64,000 nucleotides of DNA from Chloroflexus aurantiacus J-10-fl (GCF_000018865.1 NC_010175.1:2356001-2420000); one strand, 5' to 3'. Numbered from the stretch's first letter, positions 18,957-28,186 are shown. Program-made: numbers and translations. Notes: generated from the sequence alone by a model not told the origin.

Positions 18957-19529
18957 ATGCGCGTTCTCCTGATCGACAACTACGACTCGTTTACATACAA
19001 TCTGTACCAGTATCTTTGTGAACTGGGCGCTGACGTTGAGGTGGTGCGGAACGACCAGATAACCGTTGCCGATGTCGCATCCCGCGCTCCTGACCGAATC
19101 GTGATTAGCCCTGGCCCCTGTACGCCGGCAGAGGCGGGGATCAGTGTTGACGTGATCCGCCAGTTAGGTGGGCACATCCCCATTCTCGGCGTCTGCCTTG
19201 GGCATCAGGCCATCGGCGCTGCCTACGGTGGAGCAGTCGTGCGGGCACCACTGGTGATGCACGGCAAACTATCACCCATCTACCATCAGGGTCAGGGCGT
19301 GTTTGCCGGCCTTCCCTCGCCATTCCGCGCCACCCGTTACCATTCGTTGATCGTGCGCCGTGAGGATTTGCCCGCTGAACTAGAGGTCACCGCGTGGACG
19401 GACGATGGCATCATTATGGGTCTGCGCCATCGCACATTACCGGTAGAAGGTGTCCAGTTTCACCCTGAGTCGATCATGACCGAGGGTGGAAAACAGATGC
19501 TGGCCAATTTTCTAAATCACGGTCGCTGA
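18957..19529 (+). CDS. trpG: anthranilate / aminodeoxychorismate synthase glutamine amidotransferase subunit
   Basis: A 190-residue class I glutamine amidotransferase that supplies ammonia to anthranilate synthase (tryptophan) or aminodeoxychorismate synthase (folate). It starts [20 protein letters not shown]. The nucleophile is Cys80 in [10 protein letters not shown], and the rest of the triad is His169 and Glu171 in [20 protein letters not shown] is the conserved substrate loop. GGAG at 18945 positions the ATG at 18957; an upstream GTG overlapping the previous stop is the alternative. trpD lies far away at 47.5 kb and no trpE or pabB is adjacent, so TrpG versus PabA cannot be settled. A strong hairpin follows at 19591. 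Confidence 0.9.
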   Translation: MRVLLIDNYDSFTYNLYQYLCELGADVEVVRNDQITVADVASRAPDRIVISPGPCTPAEAGISVDVIRQLGGHIPILGVCLGHQAIGAAYGGAVVRAPLVMHGKLSPIYHQGQGVFAGLPSPFRATRYHSLIVRREDLPAELEVTAWTDDGIIMGLRHRTLPVEGVQFHPESIMTEGGKQMLANFLNHGR

Positions 19530-19590
19530 TGGGTTGGTTAACGGTCGTTGCATGATCGTGGTGTACGTACTGAGGACTATTGACCGCAGC

Positions 19591-19622
19591 GGAAAGGGGC
19601 GCACAGCCGTGCGCCCCTTTCC
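19591..19622 (+). terminator. strong hairpin downstream of trpG/pabA
   Basis: GGAAAGGGGCGCA and TGCGCCCCTTTCC form a perfect 13-bp stem with a six-base loop. The A-rich and T-rich parts are within the stem foot, as in a bidirectional intrinsic terminator between convergent genes. A related hairpin with the same GGGGCGCA core lies at 60591-60616. Confidence 0.65.
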
Positions 19623-19767
19623 TACGCACCGGCGGGATAGGCGCTTGCAGTAGATCATTCAGGGTGCGTGGAGCACGTCGTGTCATCGGCAGGGTTGCCC
19701 ACGCTCGCCTGACTGTTCACGATTGACGAACGACTTCTGGCAAGATTGTTGCCCCGGTGCTTGCTCA

Positions 19768-20421
19768 TCATCCAGGCCGGTCAAGTTCTGCCAGAGCGGT
19801 CAACACCTCCGCACGCGATAATCCACCGGCATCCAGCACCTGATCGTCCTGGCTGAGCAAGCGGGTATAGAACGCACGGGCCGTTGCCAGCCAGCCGGCC
19901 CGGTCACGGGAGATCAGCTCGTGGAGAAGGTCTTCGCTACGCGCCAGATCACCGTTTTGCTCGCAGAGGGTGAAGAGCGCCGCCAGGGTTGGCGTCGGCA
20001 GCACATAATCGCGCAGCAGATCAAGCAGTACGGCATAATCCGGAATATAATCGGGCACATCCTCCGGGGCAGCCAGTCGGCACTCAATCACCAGTTGCAA
20101 CGCCAGCAGTGCACGTGTTGCGGCTTCCTCCATCTCCCCATCATCGGCGAACAGACGCGACTCGGTTGTGAGGAGTGCCGCGAGGTATGCCCCTTCCACC
20201 CACCATTCCTCGCTCCGGTGATGAAAGCGAAGCAGTGCCAGTAATTGTTGATCACTCAGCGTCGCTATCCGATCACTGCCCACCCCTAATCGGTCGCGGT
20301 ATGCGTTATCGATAGCGATGCGCACCAGTGGCGATTTACCCTCGCGGTAGAGACCGAGAATATGACGAATGATCGCTCCAAACTGGGCAATCATACGCAG
20401 AATGTAGTCGTCACGGTACAT
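19768..20421 (-). CDS. conserved protein of unknown function (DUF6483-like)
   Basis: A 217-residue acidic, helix-rich soluble protein beginning MYRDDYILRMIAQFGAIIRHIL and containing an LSDQQLLALLRF segment. The start MYRDDYILRMI pattern and TPR-like helical character resemble a Firmicutes/Chloroflexota family of unknown function that I recall as DUF6483, with moderate certainty. The frame stays open 354 bases further upstream, but that part is antisense to the dehydrogenase gene and is low-complexity, so it is excluded. GAGGGA nine bases before the ATG supports this start. The gene is divergent from the SDR gene with an 82-base shared regulatory gap. Confidence 0.7.
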   Translation of the reverse strand: MYRDDYILRMIAQFGAIIRHILGLYREGKSPLVRIAIDNAYRDRLGVGSDRIATLSDQQLLALLRFHHRSEEWWVEGAYLAALLTTESRLFADDGEMEEAATRALLALQLVIECRLAAPEDVPDYIPDYAVLLDLLRDYVLPTPTLAALFTLCEQNGDLARSEDLLHELISRDRAGWLATARAFYTRLLSQDDQVLDAGGLSRAEVLTALAELDRPG

Positions 20422-20503
20422 AATGGGAATTCCCTCGAACTTATGCGAAACGATATACTTATGGTATGATACCGCATGCAGAGACTGGCTAGAGGAGGAA
20501 CTC

Positions 20504-21262
20504 ATGGAGCCACCTTTCATTGGGAAGGTTGCGCTGGTCACCGGCGCAGCAGCCGGTATTGGTCGTGCTTCAGCACTGGCGTTTGCCCGTGAGGGTGCCA
20601 AGGTTGTCGTTGCTGATGTGAATGTCGAGGGCGGGGAAGAGACGATTGCGCTGTGTCGGGCTTTGAATACCGATGCAATGTTCGTGCGTTGTGATGTTTC
20701 GCAACGCGATGAAGTGGAGCGATTAATTGCTCTGGCAGTTGACACGTTCGGTCGGATCGACTTTGCGCACAACAACGCCGGGATTGAAGGCGTGCAGGCA
20801 ATGCTGGCCGATTATCCCGAAGAGGTCTGGGATCGGGTGATCGAGATCAACCTCAAAGGGGTCTGGTTGTGTATGAAGTACGAAATCCGGCACATGCTCA
20901 AGCAGGGTGGCGGTGCGATTGTGAATACCTCATCGGTCGCCGGTCTGGCCGGATCACGTGGCGTTTCGGCGTATGTAGCCAGCAAGCACGGTATTGTTGG
21001 TATTACCAAAGCGGCAGCCCTTGAGTATGCGCGTAACGGTATTCGTGTCAACGCAATCTGTCCAGGTACGATTCATACTGCGATGATCGACCGCTTTACC
21101 CAGGGTGATCCCCAACTGCTTGCCCAGTTCGCTGAGGGTGAACCGATTGGTCGGCTCGGCTCGCCTGAAGAGGTCGCCAATGCGGTGATCTGGCTCTGCT
21201 CAGATAAGGCTTCGTTTGTGACCGGAGCGACACTGGCGGTTGATGGTGGCCGCCTGGCGTAA
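20504..21262 (+). CDS. short-chain dehydrogenase/reductase (SDR family)
   Basis: A 252-residue classical SDR oxidoreductase with NAD(P)H as cofactor. Motifs in order are VTGAAAGIGRAS (cofactor-binding TGxxxGIG), HNNAGIEG (NNAG), NTSSVAG with the catalytic Ser, and YVASKHG with the YxxxK pair. NGIRVNAICPG and a C-terminal FVTGATLAVDGG are typical. Asp in VVADVNVEGG after beta-2 suggests NAD(H) preference. AGAGGAGG five bases before the ATG at 20504 fixes the start; longer readings are not needed. Substrate is unknown, as is usual for this family. Confidence 0.88.
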   Translation: MEPPFIGKVALVTGAAAGIGRASALAFAREGAKVVVADVNVEGGEETIALCRALNTDAMFVRCDVSQRDEVERLIALAVDTFGRIDFAHNNAGIEGVQAMLADYPEEVWDRVIEINLKGVWLCMKYEIRHMLKQGGGAIVNTSSVAGLAGSRGVSAYVASKHGIVGITKAAALEYARNGIRVNAICPGTIHTAMIDRFTQGDPQLLAQFAEGEPIGRLGSPEEVANAVIWLCSDKASFVTGATLAVDGGRLA

Positions 21263-21309
21263 CCAAGAGTTTGTCTGACTTGCCTGACACCACCGTAGCG
21301 TCAGAAATT

Positions 21310-21344
21310 GTAGAGGGATTGCCGATATTGTTGCATCCCTCTAC
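21310..21344 (+). terminator. hairpin after the short-chain dehydrogenase
   Basis: GTAGAGGGAT and ATCCCTCTAC form a 10-bp stem around a 15-base loop, within 50 bases of the SDR stop codon. There is no clear T-run afterwards, so terminator function is only probable. Confidence 0.45.
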
Positions 21345-21442
21345 ATATGTTGATGAGATCATTGTCTCAAGACCATCCTGCAATCGCGGAATAGCCAAAC
21401 CGATGATCGCCTTCAGCCCGTCACCGCCGAAGCAGCGTTGAG

Positions 21443-21769
21443 ATGAGCGTTAACAGCGAATCGCCCTATACAGCCATTTACACTGTTGTGAAACGCATTC
21501 CGCCAGGTCGCGTCTGTACCTATGGGCGCATTGCTGCCCTGGCTGGATTTCCCGGCCAGGCCCGCATGGTCGGGTATGCGCTGCACGCACTGCTCGGCGA
21601 CAACGATGTACCCTGGTGGCGAGTGATTAATCGGATCGGTCGTATCAGCAATGTCTACGCCGCCGATGAGCAACGGGCGCGCCTGGAAGCTGAAGGTGTG
21701 CCGGTGAGTGATGACTATCTGATTGACCTCAACCGGTTTCTGTGGGTAGGCGATGATGATGAGGAATGA
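21443..21769 (+). CDS. alkyltransferase-like protein (ATL), O6-alkylguanine recognition
   Basis: A 108-residue protein equal to the DNA-binding domain of O6-methylguanine-DNA methyltransferase. It has the helix-turn-helix part (PPGRVCTYGRIAALAGFPGQARMVGYAL) including the Arg finger in GQARMVG. The active-site loop reads PWWRVIN where methyltransferases have PCHRV, so the acceptor cysteine is replaced by tryptophan and the following His by Trp. Such ATL proteins bind alkylated guanine without removing the group and hand the lesion to nucleotide-excision repair. Length fits short ATLs. A separate cysteine in the protein (Cys27 area, RVCTYG) is the conserved non-catalytic one. The MFS gene lies about 90 bases downstream, unrelated. 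Confidence 0.85.
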   Translation: MSVNSESPYTAIYTVVKRIPPGRVCTYGRIAALAGFPGQARMVGYALHALLGDNDVPWWRVINRIGRISNVYAADEQRARLEAEGVPVSDDYLIDLNRFLWVGDDDEE

Positions 21770-21861
21770 GGAGTTTCTCGCCCCACAACCTCTCCCAGGC
21801 CGTCGCACGTAGCGCAAACTGACGCCTGTGCTACCCCAGACACGATGATGAGTAATTGCGC

Positions 21862-23022
21862 ATGAACGCTGCTTCAGTTACCTCTCGCCGCACCTGGACA
21901 ATTGCCCTTTACTGCGCCGGTGTGATTGTCTTCTCGGACATGTATCTCACCCAACCGATCCTGCCCCAGTTGTCGGTGACCTTCAATGTCGCGCCGGCAA
22001 CGGCGGGTTTGACCGTCTCGGTTGTCGTTCTGATGATTGCGCTCGGTTCACTGGCCGTTGGCCCGCTCAGCGACCGGCTGGGCCGTCAACCGGTAATGGC
22101 CGGCAGTTGTCTTCTCCTCGGTTTGCCGACCCTGCTCTGCGCACTGGCGCCATCGTTTGAACTGTTGCTCTTCTGGCGGGCGCTTCAGGGTCTGTGTATT
22201 CCCGGCTTAACTGCGGTAGCCGTAGCGTACCTCGGTGATCATCTGCCGCCATCTGCACTGGGGCGGGCCGTCGGCGGCTGGATTGCGGCAAATGTGGCCG
22301 GTGGCTTGAGTGGTCGAGTCTTCGGCGGATTGATCAGCGATAGCCTGGGCTGGCGGATGAGCTTTATCGTCTTTGCCGGACTGACCCTGGCAAGCGGTAT
22401 AGGATTGTTGCTGACCCTTCCTCGTGACCAACCCTCATCGGTGGGCGGCTGGCAACAGGCGTATCGGGCGATGATCGCCCATCTTTACGACAGACAGTTG
22501 CGCTATGCCTACCTGCTCGCCGGCACGCTCTTTTTTGGCTTTCTTGGCATATTCACGTATCTACCCTACTACCTGAATGCACCGCCCTTTCAATTGCCAC
22601 CGTCAATTGTTGCCCTGGCCTACATCAGTTATCTGGCCGGCGTGATTGTCTCACCCTGGGCAGGCTCCCTCTCAGCACGCTATCCCCGTCAACGCCTGAT
22701 TGCGCTCGGCCTGCTGATCGCCATGAGCGGGATTGCCCTCACGCTCATCCCCAACCTGCCGGTCATTGCGTTGGGATTGTGGACGTTGTGTACCGGCATG
22801 TTCATCGCCCAATCCATCGCGCCGGCATTGGTCAACCAACTGGCGCAACAGGCCAAAGGTGCGGCAAGTGCGCTCTACCTGGTCGCCTACTATATCGGTG
22901 GCACCCTGGGCGGAGTGATCCCCGGCCTCGCCTGGCAGATGGCCGGCTGGGTTGGGGTCACCCTGATGTGTCTGGGGGCGCTGGGGCTGGCGTTATTTGC
23001 AACTACGCGACTGGCAAAATAG
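21862..23022 (+). CDS. MFS transporter (YnfM/Bcr-type exporter)
   Basis: A 386-residue integral membrane protein with about 12 hydrophobic spans. The major facilitator signature GPLSDRLGRQPVM follows the second helix, and DMYLTQPILPQLSVTF in helix 1 is typical of drug and metabolite exporters of the YnfM/CynX-like group. It is probably a proton-driven efflux pump for a small organic compound, but no substrate can be read from sequence. The ATG at 21862 is preferred to a TTG six bases upstream. A duplicated block with terminator-like hairpins follows. Confidence 0.82.
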   Translation: MNAASVTSRRTWTIALYCAGVIVFSDMYLTQPILPQLSVTFNVAPATAGLTVSVVVLMIALGSLAVGPLSDRLGRQPVMAGSCLLLGLPTLLCALAPSFELLLFWRALQGLCIPGLTAVAVAYLGDHLPPSALGRAVGGWIAANVAGGLSGRVFGGLISDSLGWRMSFIVFAGLTLASGIGLLLTLPRDQPSSVGGWQQAYRAMIAHLYDRQLRYAYLLAGTLFFGFLGIFTYLPYYLNAPPFQLPPSIVALAYISYLAGVIVSPWAGSLSARYPRQRLIALGLLIAMSGIALTLIPNLPVIALGLWTLCTGMFIAQSIAPALVNQLAQQAKGAASALYLVAYYIGGTLGGVIPGLAWQMAGWVGVTLMCLGALGLALFATTRLAK

Positions 23023-23161
23023 CCGGATGGGCAGGTTGCCATCACCACTGGTTGGGTGTGGTGATCATCTGGTATGTTGTTAATGTTGTCGTCTCTGCAA
23101 TCGACATAGCCTGGGTAATGGTATGGGCAATACACCGCTGGTCGCCAGGTAACAGAGGGTT

Positions 23162-23183
23162 AACACAGGCCGAGTCCTGTGTT
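23162..23183 (+). terminator. hairpin in unit 1 of the tandem duplication
   Basis: AACACAGG, loop CCGAGT, CCTGTGTT and then TTCCC. A probable intrinsic terminator for the MFS gene, repeated exactly at 23311-23332. Confidence 0.45.
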
Positions 23184-23310
23184 TTCCCGTAAAGATGCGG
23201 CAGGTATTGATCATCGTCTGGTATGTTGTTAATGTTGTCGTCTCTGCAATCGACATAGCCTGGGTAATGGTATGGGCAATACACCGCTGGTCGCCAGGTA
23301 ACAGAGGGTT

Positions 23311-23332
23311 AACACAGGCCGAGTCCTGTGTT
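23311..23332 (+). terminator. hairpin in unit 2 of the tandem duplication
   Basis: Exact copy of the 23162-23183 hairpin in the second unit. On the minus strand it could serve the hydrolase gene, whose stop codon lies about 60 bases away. Confidence 0.4.
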
Positions 23333-23395
23333 TTCCCGTAAAGATGCGGCAGGTATTGATCATAGTCGGATAATCACAGGTTGCCGGGTACCTGA

Positions 23396-24247
23396 TCACT
23401 GGCGCAAAAATTCGAGCAAGAGCTGATGGAAGCGATCTGCCGCTTCGATCATCGGAAAATGACCGCAATTCGGAATAATCTCCAGTCGGGCGTGCGGGAG
23501 AGCACGTTGCGCTTCGTAGGCGTAGCGTACCGGGAAGAGCCGATCTTCAGCCCCCCACATGATGAGCGTCGGCTGCCGGATGTCGGCAAGTCGCGGCCAG
23601 AGACCACTCCCGCGCAGATCGTTGGCATCAAAATAGCGACTCAGCGCCACCATGGTGCGTCGAATCTCAGGATTACCCAGGGTTGCTGTGCCACGAGCGA
23701 TCAGATCAGGGGTAATGTAGCGATCAGGATTGGCAAACGCCGTTCGTAACTGCATCCGCACCACAAAGGGCAGCGCCGACAACCCGACCAGCGCTTCACC
23801 GAGGAATGGTATTGCTCCCCCTTTGCGCATAAACAATGGAAGCTGCATGAAGCCTTCGCTATCGGCAATGACTAAGCGCGAAACCTGCTGTGGGTAGAGG
23901 ATAGTCGTTGCCAGCGCATGTTTCCCGCCCATTGAATGACCGACAACCGCTGCCTGATCAACCGCGAAGAAGCGCAGTAACCCTGCATTGAGATCGGCAT
24001 ATCGACGCAACGTGTAGACGGCACCGCCTGGCTTATCTGAGGCACCAAATCCTAACGCATCGGGAGCAATCGCCTGAAAACCACTCGCCGCTAACAGACG
24101 AATGGTCGGAATCCAGTCGTCAGCACTCACGACGAAGCCGTGCAGCAAGAGCACGGCTGGCCCCTGACCGGCGGTCAACACACGCAAGCGAAATCCATCA
24201 ATAACCACATGTTGATCAGTAATCGCCACCTCAGTTGTTGCTGGCAT
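23396..24247 (-). CDS. alpha/beta hydrolase
   Basis: A 283-residue hydrolase of the alpha/beta fold. LLLHGFVVSADDWIPTI holds the oxyanion region, VVGHSMGGKHALA the nucleophile Ser, and NCGHFPMIEAADRF the catalytic His near the end; the acid is probably in MWGAEDRLFP. The family includes esterases, epoxide hydrolases and meta-cleavage hydrolases, and the reaction cannot be chosen here. No signal peptide. It is transcribed toward the tandem duplication. Confidence 0.8.
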   Translation of the reverse strand: MPATTEVAITDQHVVIDGFRLRVLTAGQGPAVLLLHGFVVSADDWIPTIRLLAASGFQAIAPDALGFGASDKPGGAVYTLRRYADLNAGLLRFFAVDQAAVVGHSMGGKHALATTILYPQQVSRLVIADSEGFMQLPLFMRKGGAIPFLGEALVGLSALPFVVRMQLRTAFANPDRYITPDLIARGTATLGNPEIRRTMVALSRYFDANDLRGSGLWPRLADIRQPTLIMWGAEDRLFPVRYAYEAQRALPHARLEIIPNCGHFPMIEAADRFHQLLLEFLRQ

Positions 24248-24428
24248 ACACTCGATACTCCTCTTTGCAAAGCGGAGAATACGAACTGCTCTTTGTCACG
24301 ATCTCACTCTAGCAAATAACGCTCGCAATGTCAGGACAAGACCCGACAACGGTAAGTAAAAACATCTATGGTACAATGCAGCCGCAGCCTGGTCTGCACG
24401 ACATTTGGTGTACAATGACAAGCAACCC

Positions 24429-26312
24429 ATGATTTCACGTCAGTTTGCATTAAGCGCTATTATCGTATCTTTCATTATTGGCGCTGTCGGGGTCTTCCTC
24501 TTCATCAGTCAGCGACTTGAACGTTGCGCTGCACCCCCCTTTGTCGATCCAAACCTGTTGCCCAATGCCAGGTTTGCCACACCCGGTGATGTTGTCGGTC
24601 TGCCTGAAGGGTGGGGCCGCGGCGCCGGTGGGGTTGAAGTGCGTGGCCCGGCAGTTGATGGTCAGGGCTTCGATCTTGATGGTGATGGGCGGGCGTTGCA
24701 ATTGATCGGAATCGCCAATTATGCGCTAACGCCCCCGATTGGGGTGCAACCCGGCACGTCCTATTGTTTCACGGTTGCAACCCTGACCGACTCATTGCTG
24801 CGTTCGCCGACCCGTGCTCGCCTCGTTTTCGAGTGGTACGACGATCAGGGTGTACTGCGTGAACGTTCCGTCACCCCCTGGCAACCGGTTGTCTTATGGA
24901 CGCCGGAGCGTCCGCCGACTGCCTGGACAACGATTGCCGGCTATGCTCGTGCTCCACAGACGGCACGCATACTGCGGGTACGCATTGAACCGTCTTCCGA
25001 CGACCGTATCTATCTCGATATGCCGCGCCTGCAACGTGGTGGGCATACGCTGCCGCCGGCGCAGAACGCAGATGTCTCGCCGCCGTTGACCATCGCGCCA
25101 TGGCCTGAAGGGTACCGTGCCGCAGTTGCGTTCACCTTCGATTGGGAAACCGCGATGGGAGGATTGATCCACTCACGCTCGGTTGATGATCCGCTGGCCG
25201 ACGAAGACCCCATTCAACGCGGGATGCGCATGCGTACCGGTGTTGAGACGAGCATGAGCATTTTTGCCCGTTACAATGTGCGGGCGACCTATTTCGCGAC
25301 CGGTTATAACTTCTTAATGGGGAATCGCGAGCAGCGACGCTTCATGAACGACCCGGTCTTCACCTGGGCTTCGGCAGCCAATGGCTGGCGGAGTGATCGT
25401 TGGACAAACCGACCCTGGTTTGCCGATGACCCGTATGGCACGGTTGCCACCGATCCGGCCTGGTACTTTGGCGATCAGATTGAGCCGTTGCGCGCCGCCG
25501 GTCACGAAATTCAGAGCCATACCTTTAGCCATTTGTACGGCGGGTATGCCGATGCGGCTACCTGGCGAGCTGATATTGAAGCATGGAATAGCGTTGCTGC
25601 CGAGCGTGGAATTGGTATTGCCCGTGCGCTGGCGTTCCCGTGGAGCAGTAGTGCCGGTATGAGCGACGCGAACTGGGATGTCCTCGAACAGGGCGGCATT
25701 CGTGCAGTTACACGTCTGAGCGACTATGGCCCCTATAATCTCTTCCCCCTTGATGAACGTGGTCTGGTGCGCGACCCGCACTGTCGCTGGCTCCCCGGTC
25801 GTGAAGGACGAATCATCGCCTGCCCGGATTTTTATCTGACACCGGCACGGGCAAAGCTGGCTGTCGCGCAGATTGAACAAACGGTAGCCGCCGGTGGCAT
25901 GATCGACATCTGGTCACATACCGAAGAGGTAACCAGTGCCGCACAGCAGGCGGCCTGGGAAGATGTGGTATCTTATACTGTCGGGCGTGGCGATGTCTGG
26001 GTCGCGCCATTTAGCGAGATTGCCGGCTGGCAAATTGCTCGCATGACACTCAATATAACAACGCTGACCGAACCAACCGCGAGTACTGATCGGGGGCGAA
26101 GCACGGCACATCGCTATCAGGTGCAGAACACATCACCCTATCATCTGGTGGGAATGATGATCGATCTACCGCCTGATACGACTGATGTCGCGATCAACAA
26201 CGACATCGTGCCACGGGAACAGTGGCAGCATAGTGGATGGCTCCGGATCGATCTGGCTGCCGGTCAGACAGTAGAGGTGACATTGTGGCCAACACGATCA
26301 AGCAGCCGCTAA
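24429..26312 (+). CDS. membrane-anchored polysaccharide deacetylase
   Basis: A 627-residue protein with an N-terminal signal anchor (IIVSFIIGAVGVFLFI), a ~160-residue beta-rich domain resembling a carbohydrate-binding module (GTSYCFTVATL, RVRIEPSS), and a NodB-homology deacetylase domain at ~220-540. Catalytic-motif candidates are VAFTFDWE (motif 1 Asp), HEIQSHTFSH (motif 2 with zinc His residues) and IDIWSHTEE near the end. It probably removes N- or O-acetyl groups from an exported glycan, consistent with being the first gene of the polysaccharide locus. The ATG at 24429 has no clear ribosome-binding site; a TTG at 24405 is an alternative. Its end overlaps the permease gene by 28 bases. Confidence 0.8.
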   Translation: MISRQFALSAIIVSFIIGAVGVFLFISQRLERCAAPPFVDPNLLPNARFATPGDVVGLPEGWGRGAGGVEVRGPAVDGQGFDLDGDGRALQLIGIANYALTPPIGVQPGTSYCFTVATLTDSLLRSPTRARLVFEWYDDQGVLRERSVTPWQPVVLWTPERPPTAWTTIAGYARAPQTARILRVRIEPSSDDRIYLDMPRLQRGGHTLPPAQNADVSPPLTIAPWPEGYRAAVAFTFDWETAMGGLIHSRSVDDPLADEDPIQRGMRMRTGVETSMSIFARYNVRATYFATGYNFLMGNREQRRFMNDPVFTWASAANGWRSDRWTNRPWFADDPYGTVATDPAWYFGDQIEPLRAAGHEIQSHTFSHLYGGYADAATWRADIEAWNSVAAERGIGIARALAFPWSSSAGMSDANWDVLEQGGIRAVTRLSDYGPYNLFPLDERGLVRDPHCRWLPGREGRIIACPDFYLTPARAKLAVAQIEQTVAAGGMIDIWSHTEEVTSAAQQAAWEDVVSYTVGRGDVWVAPFSEIAGWQIARMTLNITTLTEPTASTDRGRSTAHRYQVQNTSPYHLVGMMIDLPPDTTDVAINNDIVPREQWQHSGWLRIDLAAGQTVEVTLWPTRSSSR

Positions 26313-28186
26313 ACCGGGCGACAGGCTGGCGTGCAATCGGCGATCTGCTAACGAGGCAACGCGGAGCGCTACGCTTGTACCAGTGGTTGTGGCTGGTATT
26401 GTGTATTGTGGGCGCGCTGAGTATCGCCCTTCCGCCAATCCTTACGCGACCGATCATTTATTATGCCAATGCGGTAGTTCGCTTCGACATGGCGCGCTAT
26501 GGCCCGATCTATCAGCCGGTTGGGCCAAACCTGACCGGGATGGATATTGCGATTGCCGATGCCACGGAAGCGTTACGCCTCTCGACATTAGCGCGGGCCG
26601 ATGTGCGCTTCGGCCTACCCAATTTTCGCGTTGAATATCTCTTACAGCAACCGGGTGAAGTTCTGGTGCGCGGGGTTGCCGATAACGCCACCGAGGCGAA
26701 GCTCCTGGCCGATGCCGGTGCTGCTGAACTGGTACGCCAGATCCGAGCTGCCGGTGGGCGCGAAATTTTACGCAACATGCTCGGCTGGCAGCTCTGGCAG
26801 GCACTCAACGGCACGACGCCGCCCGCTGATGACCGTTTTGCGCTGCTGCTGCGCGATATTCTGCGTCTTGAGGCATTGCCCCTCTCGCGACCAATAGAAC
26901 CGTTTAGCACACCACGCACCCTGAGCGATCTCTCCGGTGAAGAGATTAGTGATGTTGCGCGGGCGCTTGAGTCACGTTACGACTTGTGGCGATTTGCGAT
27001 CAATACTCGCAACGCGACCCTCGATGCACTCTGTGGCAGCGCTGGTCTAACCGATACTGCCACTCGTGAAGCAACCTTGCGCGACTGTGCCGCAACGAAT
27101 CCGTCCGCTGCCGCTGAGCTGGCGGCGCGTGATCGCACTATCGCCCAATTACGCAGCATTGAAGCAGCACTTACCTATATGATTCGGGAAGCGGGTGCCC
27201 GCTTCAACGCCGACCAGGAGAGCGCAGCATTCCGCATTCCAGCAGCACTGCCTGCTGCGCCAGAACCACGTTATGAAATACCGCTGACTGCGCTGGCAAT
27301 CCTGTTTGGCACGGCCCTTGGCCTGGGGGGGATTGCGCTCGACCGCAGTGCCGGCGTACTCCCGAAATTGCAGGAATTGTGGCAATACCGCGAGCTGATC
27401 CGTAACCTGATCCTGCGCGATCTACGTGCCCGCTACAAAGGTAGTGCTCTCGGCTACCTCTGGACACAGATCGCACCACTGGGGATGATGCTGGTCTACG
27501 TCATCGTCTTCAGCTTTCTCCTGCCCAACGGACTAGCGATGTTTCCGGTCTTCGTGATTGTCGGATTGCTGCCCTGGAACTACACCGCAGAAGCGGTATT
27601 GAGCGGTACCCGCAGTATCATCGACAATGCTGCGCTGGTGAAAAAGGTCTACTTCCCGCGAGAGGTATTGCCCCTGGTAGCGGTTGGATCGAGTCTGCTC
27701 AATTTCATCCTCTCGCTACCGATGATGGCACTGGTGATCATTGTTGTACAACTCGCTACCCTGGGCCGCCTCAACCTGAGCTGGAGCATCGTCTACCTGC
27801 CGGTTATTATGGCACTTCAGACCATCTTTCTGGCCGGCCTGGCGCTCCTTCTCGGTGCGGGTGCCGTCTTCTTCCGCGATGTTGTGCACCTGATCGGTAT
27901 CGTAATCAACATCTGGTTCTTCCTCACCCCGATCATCTATCCACTAAGCACAATCAGTGAAGGGCTGGCTGCCCGTCTAATCCGCTGGTTTAACCCACTC
28001 GCCTCGATCATCGAGTTCTACCGCGAGATCATTTACGGCAACCCTGTGCCGGTTGGTCTGATCCCAACACCGGGTGTACCCGCGCTTAGTGCGATGCTCC
28101 GGGTCGGTCTGACCGGACTGATCATCCTCGCGTTTGGCTACTGGGTGTTCCAGCGCACCAGCCGCCATTTTGGTGAAGAACTATGA
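26285..28186 (+). CDS. polysaccharide ABC exporter permease (Wzm-like) with fused N-terminal extracytoplasmic domain
   Basis: A 633-residue protein. Residues ~35-55 form a membrane helix (LWLVLCIVGALSIALPPIL). About 280 residues without spans follow, then a second helix at ~337-355. This arrangement and the stretch just after the first helix recall Wzz chain-length determinants. Residues ~385-633 are a complete ABC-2 permease of the polysaccharide-export type (LILRDLRARYKGSALGYLWT, FPREVLPLVAV, NPLASIIEFYREIIY). Typical Wzm proteins are about 260 residues, so the first half is extra. GAGG seven bases before GTG at 26285 supports the start. It ends in ATGA with the ATPase gene. Role: export of an undecaprenyl-linked or similar glycan. 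Confidence 0.85.
   Translation: MANTIKQPLNRATGWRAIGDLLTRQRGALRLYQWLWLVLCIVGALSIALPPILTRPIIYYANAVVRFDMARYGPIYQPVGPNLTGMDIAIADATEALRLSTLARADVRFGLPNFRVEYLLQQPGEVLVRGVADNATEAKLLADAGAAELVRQIRAAGGREILRNMLGWQLWQALNGTTPPADDRFALLLRDILRLEALPLSRPIEPFSTPRTLSDLSGEEISDVARALESRYDLWRFAINTRNATLDALCGSAGLTDTATREATLRDCAATNPSAAAELAARDRTIAQLRSIEAALTYMIREAGARFNADQESAAFRIPAALPAAPEPRYEIPLTALAILFGTALGLGGIALDRSAGVLPKLQELWQYRELIRNLILRDLRARYKGSALGYLWTQIAPLGMMLVYVIVFSFLLPNGLAMFPVFVIVGLLPWNYTAEAVLSGTRSIIDNAALVKKVYFPREVLPLVAVGSSLLNFILSLPMMALVIIVVQLATLGRLNLSWSIVYLPVIMALQTIFLAGLALLLGAGAVFFRDVVHLIGIVINIWFFLTPIIYPLSTISEGLAARLIRWFNPLASIIEFYREIIYGNPVPVGLIPTPGVPALSAMLRVGLTGLIILAFGYWVFQRTSRHFGEEL

Larger units (their letters stand above)
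23069..23364 (+). repeat. 149-bp tandem duplication with two terminator-like hairpins
   Basis: Two nearly identical units start at 23069 and 23218 (CTGGTATGTTGTTAATG in both), giving a period of 149 bases; identity ends at 23364. Each unit contains an 8-bp stem, AACACAGG / CCTGTGTT with a six-base loop, followed by TTCCC (23162-23183 and 23311-23332). The units lie between the convergent MFS and hydrolase genes and contain no coding frame of note. Confidence 0.8.

Noticed and set aside
20422-20775. N-terminal extension of the DUF6483-like gene
   Set aside because: This part is antisense to the SDR gene, low in complexity, and a good ribosome-binding site precedes the internal ATG at 20421.
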